A DNA stretch of 64,000 nt from Streptomyces sp. NBC_00237. GTDB lineage: Bacteria > Actinomycetota > Actinomycetes > Streptomycetales > Streptomycetaceae. Made by a program: the position numbers and the translations under genes. The notes beneath the pieces are model-generated. The model made no database searches and was not told the DNA's origin. It was given only the letters and a program-made list of their open reading frames with translations. The DNA lies in the NCBI RefSeq assembly GCF_026342435.1, contig NZ_JAPEMT010000004.1:372001-436000 (forward strand), read 5' to 3'. Shown in pieces: positions 1-8,268 of this stretch (position 1 is the first letter of the stretch; every line of letters starts with the position of its first letter).

Positions 1-51
1 TCGTACCGTTACGCGGCCGAGGAGCTGCCCTGGCTGGAGGCGGGCCGGTGA
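1..51 (+). CDS. 3' end of an unidentified upstream gene (partial)
   Basis: The first 51 bases read as 16 sense codons (ending in LEAGR) and a TGA stop. The stop overlaps the GTG start of the permease gene by four bases (GTGA), which suggests translational coupling within one operon. The piece is too short to assign a family. The permease next to it makes a purine or pyrimidine catabolic enzyme a reasonable guess, but nothing in these residues shows it. Confidence 0.6.
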   Translation, partial: SYRYAAEELPWLEAGR

Positions 52-1397
52 GCACAGCCGTAGCAGCAGTCGACGAGAAGGTTCCGCTCAGGCGGCTGGC
101 CCCGCTCGCCCTCCAGCACGTCCTCGCGATGGCCGCCGCTCCCGTCTCCACGGTCTTCCTGACCGCCACCGCCCTGCACCTCTCCCCCGCCCGGACGGCG
201 TCGCTGCTCAGCGCCGTGCTCGTGCTGTGCGGCGCGGGGTCGCTGCTCCAGTCGCTCGGGGTGTGGAAGGTGGGGGCGCGGCTGCCGTTCGTGATGCTGC
301 CGGGCGGGGCGGCGGCCGCGCTGTTCCTCCAGATCGCCGCCGATCACGGGCCCGCCGTCGCCACGGGTTCGGTGTTCCTCGCGGCGTTGCTGCTGCTGGC
401 GGTGGTGCCGTTGTACGCGCGGATCGTACGGCTCTTCCCGCCGCTCGTGATGGGCGTGACGGTGCTGCTGATCGGCATCGCCATGGTGCGGGTGGCGGCG
501 CAGCTCGTCACCGGGCCGACCGGGCGGGCACGGCCCGAGTCCGTGGTCCTGGCCGGTCTCACGGTCGCCGTCACCCTCGCCGCGTACCTCTTGCTGCGCG
601 GTGTGTGGCGGCAGAGCGCGGTGCTCATCGGGATGACCGCCGGGACCGTGATCGCGGTGACCACGGGGCTCGGTTCCTTCGGCCCGGCGGCGGGCAGCGG
701 CTTCGCGCTCCCCGAGCTCTTCCCGTACGGGACACCTCGGTTCGACCTCCTGGCCGCGCTGCCGCTGCTCGTCTTCAGCCTCACCACGCTCGCCGAGATC
801 ACCGGTCAGACCGTTCTCAACAGCGAGAGCTCGGGACGCGAGGCCGCTCCCGGGCGCGACGTGCCGAAGGTGGCGCGGGCGGATGCGGTGATGTCGCTGT
901 TCGCCGGGGCGTGGGGCACCTCGCTGATGGTGACCAGCTCCGAGAACATCGGCATCAGCCGTCTCACTGGGGTGCGCAGCCGGTACGTGACCGCTGCGGC
1001 GGGCGTGCTGCTGGTGGCGGTGGGGCTGCTGTCGCCGGTGTCGCGTGCGGTGGCCGGGATTCCGCCCGCGGTGGTGGGTGGTTCGGCGCTCGTCGTGTAC
1101 GCGCTCATCGCCGTGCTGGGGGTGCAGATGCTCGCCCGCTCCGACCTCGCCCAGCAGGGCCAGTCGATGATCGCGGCACTGGCGCTGGCGGTCGGGCTGC
1201 TGCCGGTGGTGGCCCCGCAGCTGTACGCCGGATTCCCTTCGTGGGTGCGGACGGTACTGGGCTCGGGCGTGGTCGCCGGGACGCTGACGGCGGTGGTGCT
1301 GCACGGGGTGTTCGCGGCGGCGGGGCGGGGCTCGGGACCGGGTTCGTCGGCGGGCACGGACTCGGCTCGGGCGTCGAAGGCGGCGGCGGAGGGCTGA
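48..1397 (+). CDS. NCS2-family nucleobase:cation symporter (xanthine/uracil permease type)
   Basis: This 449-residue inner-membrane protein has the length and the run of about 12-14 hydrophobic segments expected of the NCS2 (xanthine/uracil/ascorbate) permeases, which import a nucleobase with a proton. The family signature region is visible around residues 255-310: an acidic helix with LAEITGQTV, then a loop with a conserved Gly-Thr (WGTS) and a SSENIG segment that matches the substrate-site helix of UraA/UapA-like proteins. The GTG start is chosen because it overlaps the upstream stop by four bases. The C-terminal 25 residues are a soft Gly/Ser/Ala-rich tail. Substrate (xanthine, uric acid or uracil) cannot be decided from sequence. 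Confidence 0.88.
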   Translation: MSTAVAAVDEKVPLRRLAPLALQHVLAMAAAPVSTVFLTATALHLSPARTASLLSAVLVLCGAGSLLQSLGVWKVGARLPFVMLPGGAAAALFLQIAADHGPAVATGSVFLAALLLLAVVPLYARIVRLFPPLVMGVTVLLIGIAMVRVAAQLVTGPTGRARPESVVLAGLTVAVTLAAYLLLRGVWRQSAVLIGMTAGTVIAVTTGLGSFGPAAGSGFALPELFPYGTPRFDLLAALPLLVFSLTTLAEITGQTVLNSESSGREAAPGRDVPKVARADAVMSLFAGAWGTSLMVTSSENIGISRLTGVRSRYVTAAAGVLLVAVGLLSPVSRAVAGIPPAVVGGSALVVYALIAVLGVQMLARSDLAQQGQSMIAALALAVGLLPVVAPQLYAGFPSWVRTVLGSGVVAGTLTAVVLHGVFAAAGRGSGPGSSAGTDSARASKAAAEG

Positions 1398-1415
1398 GGG
1401 GCGAGCGTGCCCCTC
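1396..1415. terminator. Hairpin between convergent genes
   Basis: GAGGGGC and GCCCCTC form a 7-bp stem around a 6-base loop. The hairpin starts inside the permease stop codon and lies before the 3' end of the convergent SnoaL-like gene, so it could end transcripts from both sides. There is no U-tract, which is usual in Streptomyces. Confidence 0.5.
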
Positions 1416-1428
1416 GGCGGGTCCGGCC

Positions 1429-1857
1429 TCAGCTCACCAGATCCGGCGCGAAGTAGTCCCGCAGGCGGGCGATCAGGCCGTCCCGGAGACGGAAGATCTG
1501 CACCAGGGAGACCACCACGTCCGCCCCGCCGTCCTCCCCGTCGAAGACCGTGTCGATCTCCGCGACGAAGACGTCGGGATCGGCGGTGCTGTGCAGCACG
1601 TACCCGGACTTCTTGAGGTTGGGCGCGCGCTCGTGCGCGGCCCGGGGCCCTTCCGCCTGCCGCTCGTAGTACGCCGCCATCGCGGTACGGATCTGCTCGC
1701 GGCCCTCCAGCCTCCGGGGGAACGAGGAAGCGGCGGGCACGAGCGGCGCCTCGAAGACGGCGTCCTCGGTGAACTGCGCGGCGAGGGCGTCGGCGTCGTG
1801 GCTCAGCGAACCGGCGTACACGTAACTCTCGAAGATCTCCTGCGGCGTGCGGGACAA
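1429..1857 (-). CDS. SnoaL-like / NTF2-fold protein
   Basis: A 142-residue protein with the pattern of the SnoaL-like polyketide-cyclase/NTF2 superfamily: an N-terminal helix pair (FESYVYAG..DADALAAQFTEDAVFEAPL), a central strand pair, and a C-terminal IFRLRDGLIARLRDYF strand that carries the typical Arg/Asp pattern of the fold. These proteins bind small hydrophobic substrates or act as isomerases or cyclases, but many have no known reaction. A TTG start is chosen because AGGAGG lies five bases upstream of it. It is convergent with the permease gene. Function is unknown beyond the fold. Confidence 0.75.
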   Translation of the reverse strand: MSRTPQEIFESYVYAGSLSHDADALAAQFTEDAVFEAPLVPAASSFPRRLEGREQIRTAMAAYYERQAEGPRAAHERAPNLKKSGYVLHSTADPDVFVAEIDTVFDGEDGGADVVVSLVQIFRLRDGLIARLRDYFAPDLVS

Positions 1858-1941
1858 GGCGGCCTCCTGGGAACTCCGGCAGAGGAGTCCAGCTCACCAC
1901 CTCAGGGCCCCGCCACGCAGCTCAATTCGTCTCCGCGCACC

Positions 1942-2526
1942 TCAACGGGCCGAAACCCGCCTGCGGAACGAACCCGCCGCCGCGTGCGCCCTCTTCTGCG
2001 CCGCCCGCGCGGAGCGCACCCGGGCGACCTCGGCGCGACGGGCGGCCAACTCGGCACGGCGGCCCGCCTGTTGGGCCGCCCGGCGCCCCTTCGCGCCGGA
2101 CTTGCGGGCCCGCCAGGCGACCGAGGGCTTGCCGTGGGTGTCGGCCGCCGTGACGAGCAGACCGCCCACCAGGGAGAGGTTCTTGAGGAAGTGGTCGCGC
2201 TGCTGCGCCTTCGCCTCCGGGTCCTTCTCCTCCCAGAACCGGTGCCCGGCCAGCGTGGTGGGCACCAGCGTCCCGGCCAGGGCGAACGCGGCGAGGCGCG
2301 GGAAGCGGCCCAGGGCGAGGAGGGTGCCTGCGCCCAGCTGCACCGCGCCGTTGATCCGTACGAGCTGTTCGGGGTCGGCGGGCAGCTTCGGGATGCGTCG
2401 TCCCAGCGGTACCGCCACCGGCTCGGCTTCCGGAGCCACCTGCTCCGGACGCCGGAGGGTGCCGATGCCGCCACTGATGAATACCGAGGCCAGCAAGGGC
2501 CTTGCGATCCTCCTGATGAGTGCCAT
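1942..2526 (-). CDS. DoxX-family membrane protein
   Basis: A 194-residue protein starting MALIRRIARPLLASVFISGG, the classic opening of DoxX-family proteins, with a FISGGIGTLRRPE segment and about four hydrophobic helices. The last 60 residues (about 135-194) are a basic Arg/Ala-rich helix of low complexity that is not part of the DoxX core. The reading frame is open further upstream to 2658, but the start at 2526 gives the family's normal N-terminus. DoxX proteins are small inner-membrane proteins, in some bacteria linked to redox homeostasis; the role here is not known. Confidence 0.8.
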   Translation of the reverse strand: MALIRRIARPLLASVFISGGIGTLRRPEQVAPEAEPVAVPLGRRIPKLPADPEQLVRINGAVQLGAGTLLALGRFPRLAAFALAGTLVPTTLAGHRFWEEKDPEAKAQQRDHFLKNLSLVGGLLVTAADTHGKPSVAWRARKSGAKGRRAAQQAGRRAELAARRAEVARVRSARAAQKRAHAAAGSFRRRVSAR

Positions 2527-2656
2527 GCGGCGCGGGTTCCCACCCTGCCGCGTGCCATGCACGAACCCGCCGTGCACGGTTGTCGTACGTCCGCAACCGG
2601 TCCGCCATGAGCGAACCCCCTGGGCATCCCGGCGCGGGCGGTGTTTGCCTGGGGCC

Positions 2657-3649
2657 ATGGAGATCTTGGTTCTTGGCGGTACGGCATGGCTGGGCAGGGA
2701 GCTGTCGCGGCAGGCGGTCGAGCGCGGTCATCGGGTGACGTGTCTGGCGCGCGGCGAGAGCGGCGGGATCGCGGAGGGGGCGGTGCTGGTGGGCGCCGAC
2801 CGGTCCTCGCCTTCCGCGTACGAGGAGGTGGCGGACCGCGACTGGGACGCCGTCGTGGAGGTGTCCTGGCAGCCCGGTTTCGTACGGGACGCGCTCGACG
2901 CCCTGGGCGCGCGGGCCCGGCACTGGACGTACGTGTCCTCCGTCAGCGCGTACGCCACGCATGCGGAGTACGGCGCCGACGAGTCGGCGGCCCTCCTCCA
3001 GGCGGCGGAGGGGCGCGAGGTCGACCGCGAGCAGTACGGCCAGGCGAAGGTGGCGTGCGAGCAGGCGTCCACGGCAGCCGTGGGCGACCGCCTCCTCATC
3101 GCCAGGGCGGGCCTGATCGGCGGCCCCGGCGACCACAGCGGGCGCTCCGGCTACTGGGCGGCCCGCGCCGCCCGCGCTCCCCGGGACCCTCTGCTCGTGC
3201 CCGACGAACCGTCCCTGGCGACCCAGGCGATCGACGCGCGCGACCTCTCGGCGTGGCTGCTCGACTCCGCCGAGAAGGGCACCACGGGGACGTACAACGC
3301 GGTGGGTCCCGTCGTCCCGCTCGGCGAGTGGATCGAGCTGTCCCGTTCGGCGGGCGGGCACACCGGTCCGGTGGTGCGCGCCGACTCGGCCTGGCTGCGC
3401 GAGCAGGGCGTGGTCGAGTTCATGGGCCCCGAATCGCTGGCGCTGTGGATCGTCGAGCCGGGCTGGGAGGCGTTCTCCTCCCGCAGTGGAGCAGCCGCGA
3501 CCGCCACGGGCCTGCGCCACCGCCCGCGCACGGAACTCCTCGCCGACACACTGGAGTGGGAACGCGAAGAGGGCCTGGGCCGCGAACGGCGCGCGGGCCT
3601 GAGCGCGGCGCGCGAACGCGAACTGCTCGCAGCGCTGCGCCAAGCCTGA
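2657..3649 (+). CDS. NAD(P)-dependent epimerase/dehydratase-like (extended SDR)
   Basis: A 330-residue protein opening MEILVLGGTAWLGRELSRQA, in which GGTAWLG is the Rossmann dinucleotide loop of extended SDRs. A YVSSVSAYA segment (about residues 95-103) holds the SDR serine, and EQYGQAKVACEQ (about 130) supplies the YxxxK pair. A C-terminal substrate lobe follows. It belongs to the group of atypical epimerase-like reductases common in actinomycetes, some of which act as isoflavone-reductase-like enzymes. The substrate is unknown. The frame is open far upstream but the start is set by the Rossmann strand. A hairpin and the rph regulatory region follow. Confidence 0.82.
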   Translation: MEILVLGGTAWLGRELSRQAVERGHRVTCLARGESGGIAEGAVLVGADRSSPSAYEEVADRDWDAVVEVSWQPGFVRDALDALGARARHWTYVSSVSAYATHAEYGADESAALLQAAEGREVDREQYGQAKVACEQASTAAVGDRLLIARAGLIGGPGDHSGRSGYWAARAARAPRDPLLVPDEPSLATQAIDARDLSAWLLDSAEKGTTGTYNAVGPVVPLGEWIELSRSAGGHTGPVVRADSAWLREQGVVEFMGPESLALWIVEPGWEAFSSRSGAAATATGLRHRPRTELLADTLEWEREEGLGRERRAGLSAARERELLAALRQA

Positions 3650-3688
3650 CCGGGCGGCGGAGCCCCTGCGGCAAGGGAAAGGACAAAA

Positions 3689-3710
3689 GCAGGGAGATCG
3701 CTCTCCCTGC
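3689..3710 (+). terminator. Hairpin downstream of the epimerase gene
   Basis: GCAGGGAGA and TCTCCCTGC form a perfect 9-bp stem with the tetraloop TCGC, 40 bases after the epimerase stop and 25 bases before the RAE. It probably ends the upstream transcript, although it could also be part of the rph leader control region. There is no T-run after it. Confidence 0.55.
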
Positions 3711-3734
3711 CACTACCAAGCTATAGCTCACCCG

Positions 3735-3753
3735 GGGGCTTGCGGCAAGACCC
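3735..3753 (+). promoter_or_regulatory. Rifamycin-associated element (RAE) in front of rph
   Basis: The 19 bases GGGGCTTGCGGCAAGACCC, an imperfect inverted repeat, match the rifamycin-associated element as I recall it: GGGGCTTGCGGCAAG followed by a GC-rich half. In actinomycetes this element lies upstream of rifamycin-inactivating genes and mediates their induction by rifamycins. Here it sits 58 bp before the rph start. A second, weaker copy (CCCCTGCGGCAAGGG, 3663-3677) lies about 70 bp further upstream, just after the epimerase stop. Confidence 0.85.
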
Positions 3754-3811
3754 CGTGGGTGGCGGAGAATCGTCGGCCGAGGCCACCACCTGCGGAAATG
3801 AGAGCGGCACG

Positions 3812-6469
3812 ATGAGCGAGCAGTACGTTCGGGATCTGCAAGAAGTCGACGGAGCCGAGGGCAACGGGGCGGAGGCCGACGGACGAGGGATCGAGGCCGT
3901 CGGCGGCAAGGGGGCGCATCTGGGCGCGCTGTCGCGGATCGAAGGGGTCCGGGTGCCGGGCGGGTTCTGTGTGACGACGGCCGCGTTCCGGCGGGTCGTG
4001 GCGGAGGCTCCGGCGGTCGGCGCTCTGCTCGACCGGTTGTCGCGCGTGGCGGCGGACGACCAGGAGACGGTACGTGCTCTCAGCGCGGAGATCCGCGCGG
4101 CCGTCGAGGGCATCGCGATTCCGGACGACATCGCGGCGGAGATCACGGGCGGGCTCGCCCGGCACGGCGACCGGGCCGCGTACGCCGTACGGTCCAGTGC
4201 GACGGCGGAGGACCTGCCGACGGCCTCGTTCGCCGGTCAGCAGGACACGTACCTGAACGTCATCGGGGCGGCGGAGGTCCTGCGGCACGTCAGCCGGTGC
4301 TGGGCCTCGCTGTTCACCGAGCGGGCCGTGACGTACCGGCGACACAACGGCATCGACGACCGTGCGGTGCACATGGCCGTGGTCGTGCAGCGGATGGTGT
4401 TCCCGCAGGCGTCCGGAATCCTGTTCACGGCCGATCCCGTCACGGGCAACCGGAAGGTCGCCACCGTGGACTCCGGTTTCGGGCTCGGCGAGGCCCTGGT
4501 CTCCGGGCTGGTGAACCCGGACGTCTTCACGGTGCGGGACGGCGCGGTCGTCGCCAAGGCGATCGCCGCCAAGCAGCGTGCCGTCGAGCCCCTGCCGGGC
4601 GGCGGCACGGAGGAGGTCGCGGTCGACGCGCGGCGGCAGGAGCAGCCGTCCCTGACGGACGCTCAGGCCGTACGGCTCGTGGAACTCGGGCGGCGGATCG
4701 AGGCGTACTTCGGCAGTCCGCAGGACATCGAGTGGTGTCTGGTAGACGACGACTTCCGGATCGTCCAGAGTCGGCCGATCACCACGCTGTTTCCGCTTCC
4801 GGAGGCCGCTGACCAGGAGAATCACGTGTACGTCTCCGTGGGCCATCAGCAGATGATGACGGACGCGATGAAGCCCCTGGGGTACTCCATGTGGCAGCGC
4901 ACGGCCATGGTGGAGATGCCGGAGGCGGGCGGACGGCTGTTCGTGGACGTCACGCGGCGGCTGGCCTCGCCCGCGAGCCGGGCCGGGCTGCTGGACCTCA
5001 TCGGGAAGGGCGACCCGCTGGTCAGGGACGCGCTGGAGACCGTACTCGACAGGGAGGGATTCGTACCGTCGCTGCCGGACCCGGCTCCCGTCGGGCCGCC
5101 GACGGCGCCTGCGCCTGCGCCTGTGCGGAAGACGCCCGAACCGATCCCGACCGATCCGGCGCTCGTCACCGGGCTGATCGAGAGCAGCCGGGCCTCCGTC
5201 GCCGCCCTGGAGCGCGAGATCCGGACGAAGAGCGGACCGGCGCTGTTCGACTTCCTGCGGGAGGCTTTCGAGGAGCACAAGCGGGTGCTGGGCGACCCGT
5301 TGAGCATGCAGGCGGTCATGGCGGGCATGGAGGCCACCTGGTGGCTCAACGAGAAGCTGGAGGAGTGGCTCGGCGAGAAGAACGCGGCCGACACCCTCAC
5401 GCTCTCCGCGCCCGACAACATCACGTCGGAGATGGGTCTCGAACTGCTCGACGTCGCGGACGTGATCCGTCCGCACCCGAAGGTGGTGGCGTTCCTGCGG
5501 GACCTGCGGGACGTCGAAGGCGGGGAATTCCTCGACGGGTTGGCGAAGGTCCCGGGCGGGGCGGAGGCGCGCGACGCCATCGAGACGTACCTCGACCGGT
5601 ACGGCATGCGCTGCGTCGGGGAGATCGACATCACGCGCCCGCGCTGGCGCGAACGCCCGAGCACGCTGGTGCCCGTGATCCTCGACAACGTACGGAACTT
5701 CGAGGCGGGGGCCGCCGCACGGCGTTTCGAGGAGGGCAGGCTGCGGGCACTGCACAAGAAGCAGGAGGTGCTGGCGCGGCTGCGGGAGCTGCCGGACGGG
5801 GAGGCGAAGGCCGCCGAGACCTGGCGGATGATCGACCGGGTCCGTACCTTCATCGGCTACCGGGAGTACCCGAAGTACGTGATCATCTGCCGCTACTTCG
5901 TCTACAAGCAGGCCCTGCTGGCGGAGGCGGAGCGCCTCGCGCGGGCGGGTGTGCTCGACAGCGCGGAGGACGCCTTCTACCTCACTTTCGGGGAGTTCGA
6001 GGAGGTCGTGCGCTCGCGCCGGACGGTCGGCGACCTCGTCCGGCGGCGCAAGGAGGAGTTCCTTACGTACCGGACGCTCACCCCGCCCCGGGTGCTCACC
6101 TCGGAGGGCGAGGCCCTCTCGGGCTCGTACCGGCGCGACGACGTACCGGCGGGGGCGCTGACCGGAGTGGCGGTTTCGGCGGGGACCGTGGAGGGGCGGG
6201 CCCGGGTCGTCCTCGACCTGGCGGACGCCGATCTCCAGCCGGGCGACATCCTGGTCACGGCCTTCACGGACCCGAGTTGGTCACCGCTGTTCGTCGGGAT
6301 CGCGGGTCTGGTCACGGAGGTGGGCGGGCTGATGACGCACGGCGCGGTGATCGCGCGGGAGTACGGGCTGCCCGCTGTGGTCGGGGTGGAGGGGGCGACC
6401 CGGCTGATCCGGGACGGGCAGCGGATCCGGGTGCACGGTACGGACGGGTACGTCGAACTCCTGCCCTGA
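3812..6469 (+). CDS. rph: Rifampin phosphotransferase
   Basis: An 885-residue PEP-synthase-like enzyme, close to the usual RPH length of about 865. The family uses ATP to phosphorylate the ansa hydroxyl of rifamycins and so inactivates them in the cytoplasm. Domains in order are an N-terminal ATP-binding domain (about residues 1-315, with RSSATAEDLP and SFAGQQDTYLNV of the PPDK/PEP-synthase ATP-grasp), a rifamycin-binding domain (about 320-760), and a C-terminal swivelling domain with the phospho-histidine in TEVGGLMTHGAVIAREYG (His about 843). The frame is open from 3740, but the ATG at 3812 fits the family N-terminus and lies just after the RAE, which implies induction by rifamycins. A strong terminator follows. 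No helR-like partner gene is in the window. Confidence 0.92.
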   Translation: MSEQYVRDLQEVDGAEGNGAEADGRGIEAVGGKGAHLGALSRIEGVRVPGGFCVTTAAFRRVVAEAPAVGALLDRLSRVAADDQETVRALSAEIRAAVEGIAIPDDIAAEITGGLARHGDRAAYAVRSSATAEDLPTASFAGQQDTYLNVIGAAEVLRHVSRCWASLFTERAVTYRRHNGIDDRAVHMAVVVQRMVFPQASGILFTADPVTGNRKVATVDSGFGLGEALVSGLVNPDVFTVRDGAVVAKAIAAKQRAVEPLPGGGTEEVAVDARRQEQPSLTDAQAVRLVELGRRIEAYFGSPQDIEWCLVDDDFRIVQSRPITTLFPLPEAADQENHVYVSVGHQQMMTDAMKPLGYSMWQRTAMVEMPEAGGRLFVDVTRRLASPASRAGLLDLIGKGDPLVRDALETVLDREGFVPSLPDPAPVGPPTAPAPAPVRKTPEPIPTDPALVTGLIESSRASVAALEREIRTKSGPALFDFLREAFEEHKRVLGDPLSMQAVMAGMEATWWLNEKLEEWLGEKNAADTLTLSAPDNITSEMGLELLDVADVIRPHPKVVAFLRDLRDVEGGEFLDGLAKVPGGAEARDAIETYLDRYGMRCVGEIDITRPRWRERPSTLVPVILDNVRNFEAGAAARRFEEGRLRALHKKQEVLARLRELPDGEAKAAETWRMIDRVRTFIGYREYPKYVIICRYFVYKQALLAEAERLARAGVLDSAEDAFYLTFGEFEEVVRSRRTVGDLVRRRKEEFLTYRTLTPPRVLTSEGEALSGSYRRDDVPAGALTGVAVSAGTVEGRARVVLDLADADLQPGDILVTAFTDPSWSPLFVGIAGLVTEVGGLMTHGAVIAREYGLPAVVGVEGATRLIRDGQRIRVHGTDGYVELLP

Positions 6470-6521
6470 CTTTTCCGGCCGCGTCCTGACGTGGCCCGGC
6501 CCTGGCGATTTCCGCCAACTC

Positions 6522-6560
6522 CCGCTCCCCACGGGCGACTTCTCCGCCCGTGGGGAGCGG
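6522..6560 (+). terminator. Strong hairpin terminator after rph
   Basis: CCGCTCCCCACGGGCG and its exact complement CGCCCGTGGGGAGCGG form a 16-bp perfect stem with a 7-base loop, 52 bases after the rph stop. It separates rph from the exporter gene that follows. Confidence 0.85.
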
Positions 6561-6604
6561 ACCGCTGCGCGCCCACCTTCCGCAGCGCACACCCACCCCT
6601 CTCA

Positions 6605-6659
6605 CATACCCCCCACCGGTATGTTAATGTCCGAGCTCTAGATACCCCTAGGGGGTATC
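6605..6659 (+). promoter_or_regulatory. Double palindrome of CsoR-like type before the DHA2 exporter
   Basis: Two related dyads lie upstream of the exporter. CATACC..GGTATG spans 6605-6623. The perfect 19-bp palindrome GATACCCCTAGGGGGTATC spans 6641-6659, ending 22 bp before the start codon. The TACCC..GGGTA pattern is that of operators of the CsoR/FrmR family of copper-, sulfide- or aldehyde-sensing repressors. An MFS gene repressed this way would be opened by a thiol-reactive or metal signal. No csoR gene lies in the window, so the repressor would act in trans. Confidence 0.65.
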
Positions 6660-6681
6660 AATCCGAGAGAGGGGAAGGATC

Positions 6682-8160
6682 ATGCCAACCGTCAATCCCA
6701 AGCGCTGGTGGGCACTCGCCGTGCTGGCCACCGCGCAGTTCATGGTCATCATGGACACGTCGATCATCGGGGTCGCGCTCCCCGAGATGCAGAAGGATCT
6801 GGGCTTCTCGCAGGGCGAGTTGCAGTGGGTGTTCAACGCGTACGTGATCGCGTTCGGCGGGTTGCTGCTGCTGGGCGGGCGGCTGTCCGACCTGATCGGC
6901 GCACGGAAGATATTCGTGACCGGCTGGATCGTGATGATCGCCGGATCGGTCGTCGCGGCGGCGGCCACCACCGCCTGGGCGGAAGTGCTCGGACGCGGCG
7001 TCCAGGGCGTCGGCGGAGCGCTCATCACACCGTCCGCGATGACCCTGCTGATGATGCTCTTCGGGCACGACCGGAAGGAACTCGGCAAGGCCATGGCCTT
7101 CTACGGCGCCGCAGCCCCGGCGGGCGGCACGGCCGGAGTCTTCCTGGGCGGCGTGTTCACGGAGTGGCTGAGCTGGCCCTGGGTGTTCGTCATCTACGTT
7201 CCCATCGGCCTCGCCACTCTGGCCGCCACCCGGATACTGCCCGCCGTCGCGAGCCGCCGGGGCTCGGTGGACATCACCGGCGCGGTAGCCGTCACCGCGG
7301 GCCTCGCGCTGGCCGTCTTCGCCGTCGTACGGGCTCCGGAGACCGGCTGGGGCTCCACGGCGACGGTGCTCCAACTGCTGGGCGCGGCAGCCCTCTTGGG
7401 TGTCTTCCTCTTCATCCAGAAGTCCGTACGGGAACCCCTCATGCCGCTCGGCGTGTGGCGGGTGCCCCGGCTCGGGTCGGCGAACCTGGCGATGCTGCTG
7501 CTCGGTGCGGCGTGGATTCCGATGTGGTACTTCCTCAACCTGTACCTGCAACAGGTCCTGGGCTACGGGGCGTTCGCGAGCGGGGCGGCGCTGGTGCCGA
7601 TGACCGTACTCCTGATGATCTTCATGACGGCGATCACGGCCCGGCTGATGGCGAAGTTCGGCGCGAGGCCGCTGATCGGGGGCGGGCTGCTGGTGCTGGC
7701 GGCCGGTTTGCTGTGGCTGTCGGCGGTCGAGCCGACGGGGAGCTTCCTGGTGGACGTGCTCCCGGCGTCGCTGGTCGCCGCGCTCGGCATGTCGCTCGCG
7801 TACATCCCGGCGATGATGACCGCGATGTCCGGGGCCCCGCAGGAGCAGGCCGGCCTTGCCTCCGGCATCGTCAACACCACCTACCAGGTGGGTTCGGCAC
7901 TCGGCCTGGCGGCGCTGACCGCGCTGGCGACGTCACAGGGCGCGGGCGAACTCGGCGACCTCCCGGCGCTGACGGACGGGTTCGGTGCGGCCTTCGTCGG
8001 GGCGGCGGGGGTGGCCGCGCTGGGTGGACTGGTCACGTTGCTGGTGATGCGGGGCGAGAAGCGGAACGGATCTCGCCCGGGTACTGGTACCGGTTCTGGT
8101 AGCAGTTCTGGTACCGGGCAGGCTGCCGGGTCCGCGTCGGGTGAGCAGGTGGGCGTGTAG
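6682..8160 (+). CDS. DHA2-family MFS drug exporter (14 TM, EmrB/QacA type)
   Basis: A 492-residue membrane transporter with about 14 hydrophobic helices. The N-terminus carries motif D1 (MVIMDTSIIGVALPEMQ) and motif A (GGRLSDLIGARKIF), both diagnostic of the DHA2 proton-driven multidrug exporters. The last 30 residues are a Gly/Ser/Thr tail encoded by an imperfect repeat of GGTACTGGTACC type and are probably disordered. AGGGGAAGG is the ribosome binding site before the ATG. The two CsoR-like palindromes immediately upstream are the likely control. Substrate is unknown. It is convergent with the serine hydrolase gene, with a terminator between them. Confidence 0.9.
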   Translation: MPTVNPKRWWALAVLATAQFMVIMDTSIIGVALPEMQKDLGFSQGELQWVFNAYVIAFGGLLLLGGRLSDLIGARKIFVTGWIVMIAGSVVAAAATTAWAEVLGRGVQGVGGALITPSAMTLLMMLFGHDRKELGKAMAFYGAAAPAGGTAGVFLGGVFTEWLSWPWVFVIYVPIGLATLAATRILPAVASRRGSVDITGAVAVTAGLALAVFAVVRAPETGWGSTATVLQLLGAAALLGVFLFIQKSVREPLMPLGVWRVPRLGSANLAMLLLGAAWIPMWYFLNLYLQQVLGYGAFASGAALVPMTVLLMIFMTAITARLMAKFGARPLIGGGLLVLAAGLLWLSAVEPTGSFLVDVLPASLVAALGMSLAYIPAMMTAMSGAPQEQAGLASGIVNTTYQVGSALGLAALTALATSQGAGELGDLPALTDGFGAAFVGAAGVAALGGLVTLLVMRGEKRNGSRPGTGTGSGSSSGTGQAAGSASGEQVGV

Positions 8161-8205
8161 GCGGGCGTGTAGGGCGTGGGCTGCTCTGGGAGGAGCGGAG
8201 GTGTC

Positions 8206-8242
8206 GGGGGGTGGGCCGTCCGCGTGGCGGGGCCCACCCCCC
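8206..8242. terminator. Bidirectional terminator between exporter and serine hydrolase
   Basis: GGGGGGTGGGCC and GGCCCACCCCCC form a 12-bp perfect stem around a 13-base loop, between the 3' ends of two convergent genes. Confidence 0.8.
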
Positions 8243-8268
8243 ATGGTTCTACTGGGGGCAGGGCCCGG

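Noticed and set aside
1922..5755. Long minus-strand open frames (573 and 675 codons) over the DoxX, epimerase and rph genes
   Set aside because: They are Arg/Gly/Pro/His-rich shadow frames of high-GC coding DNA on the other strand and contain no domain signals.
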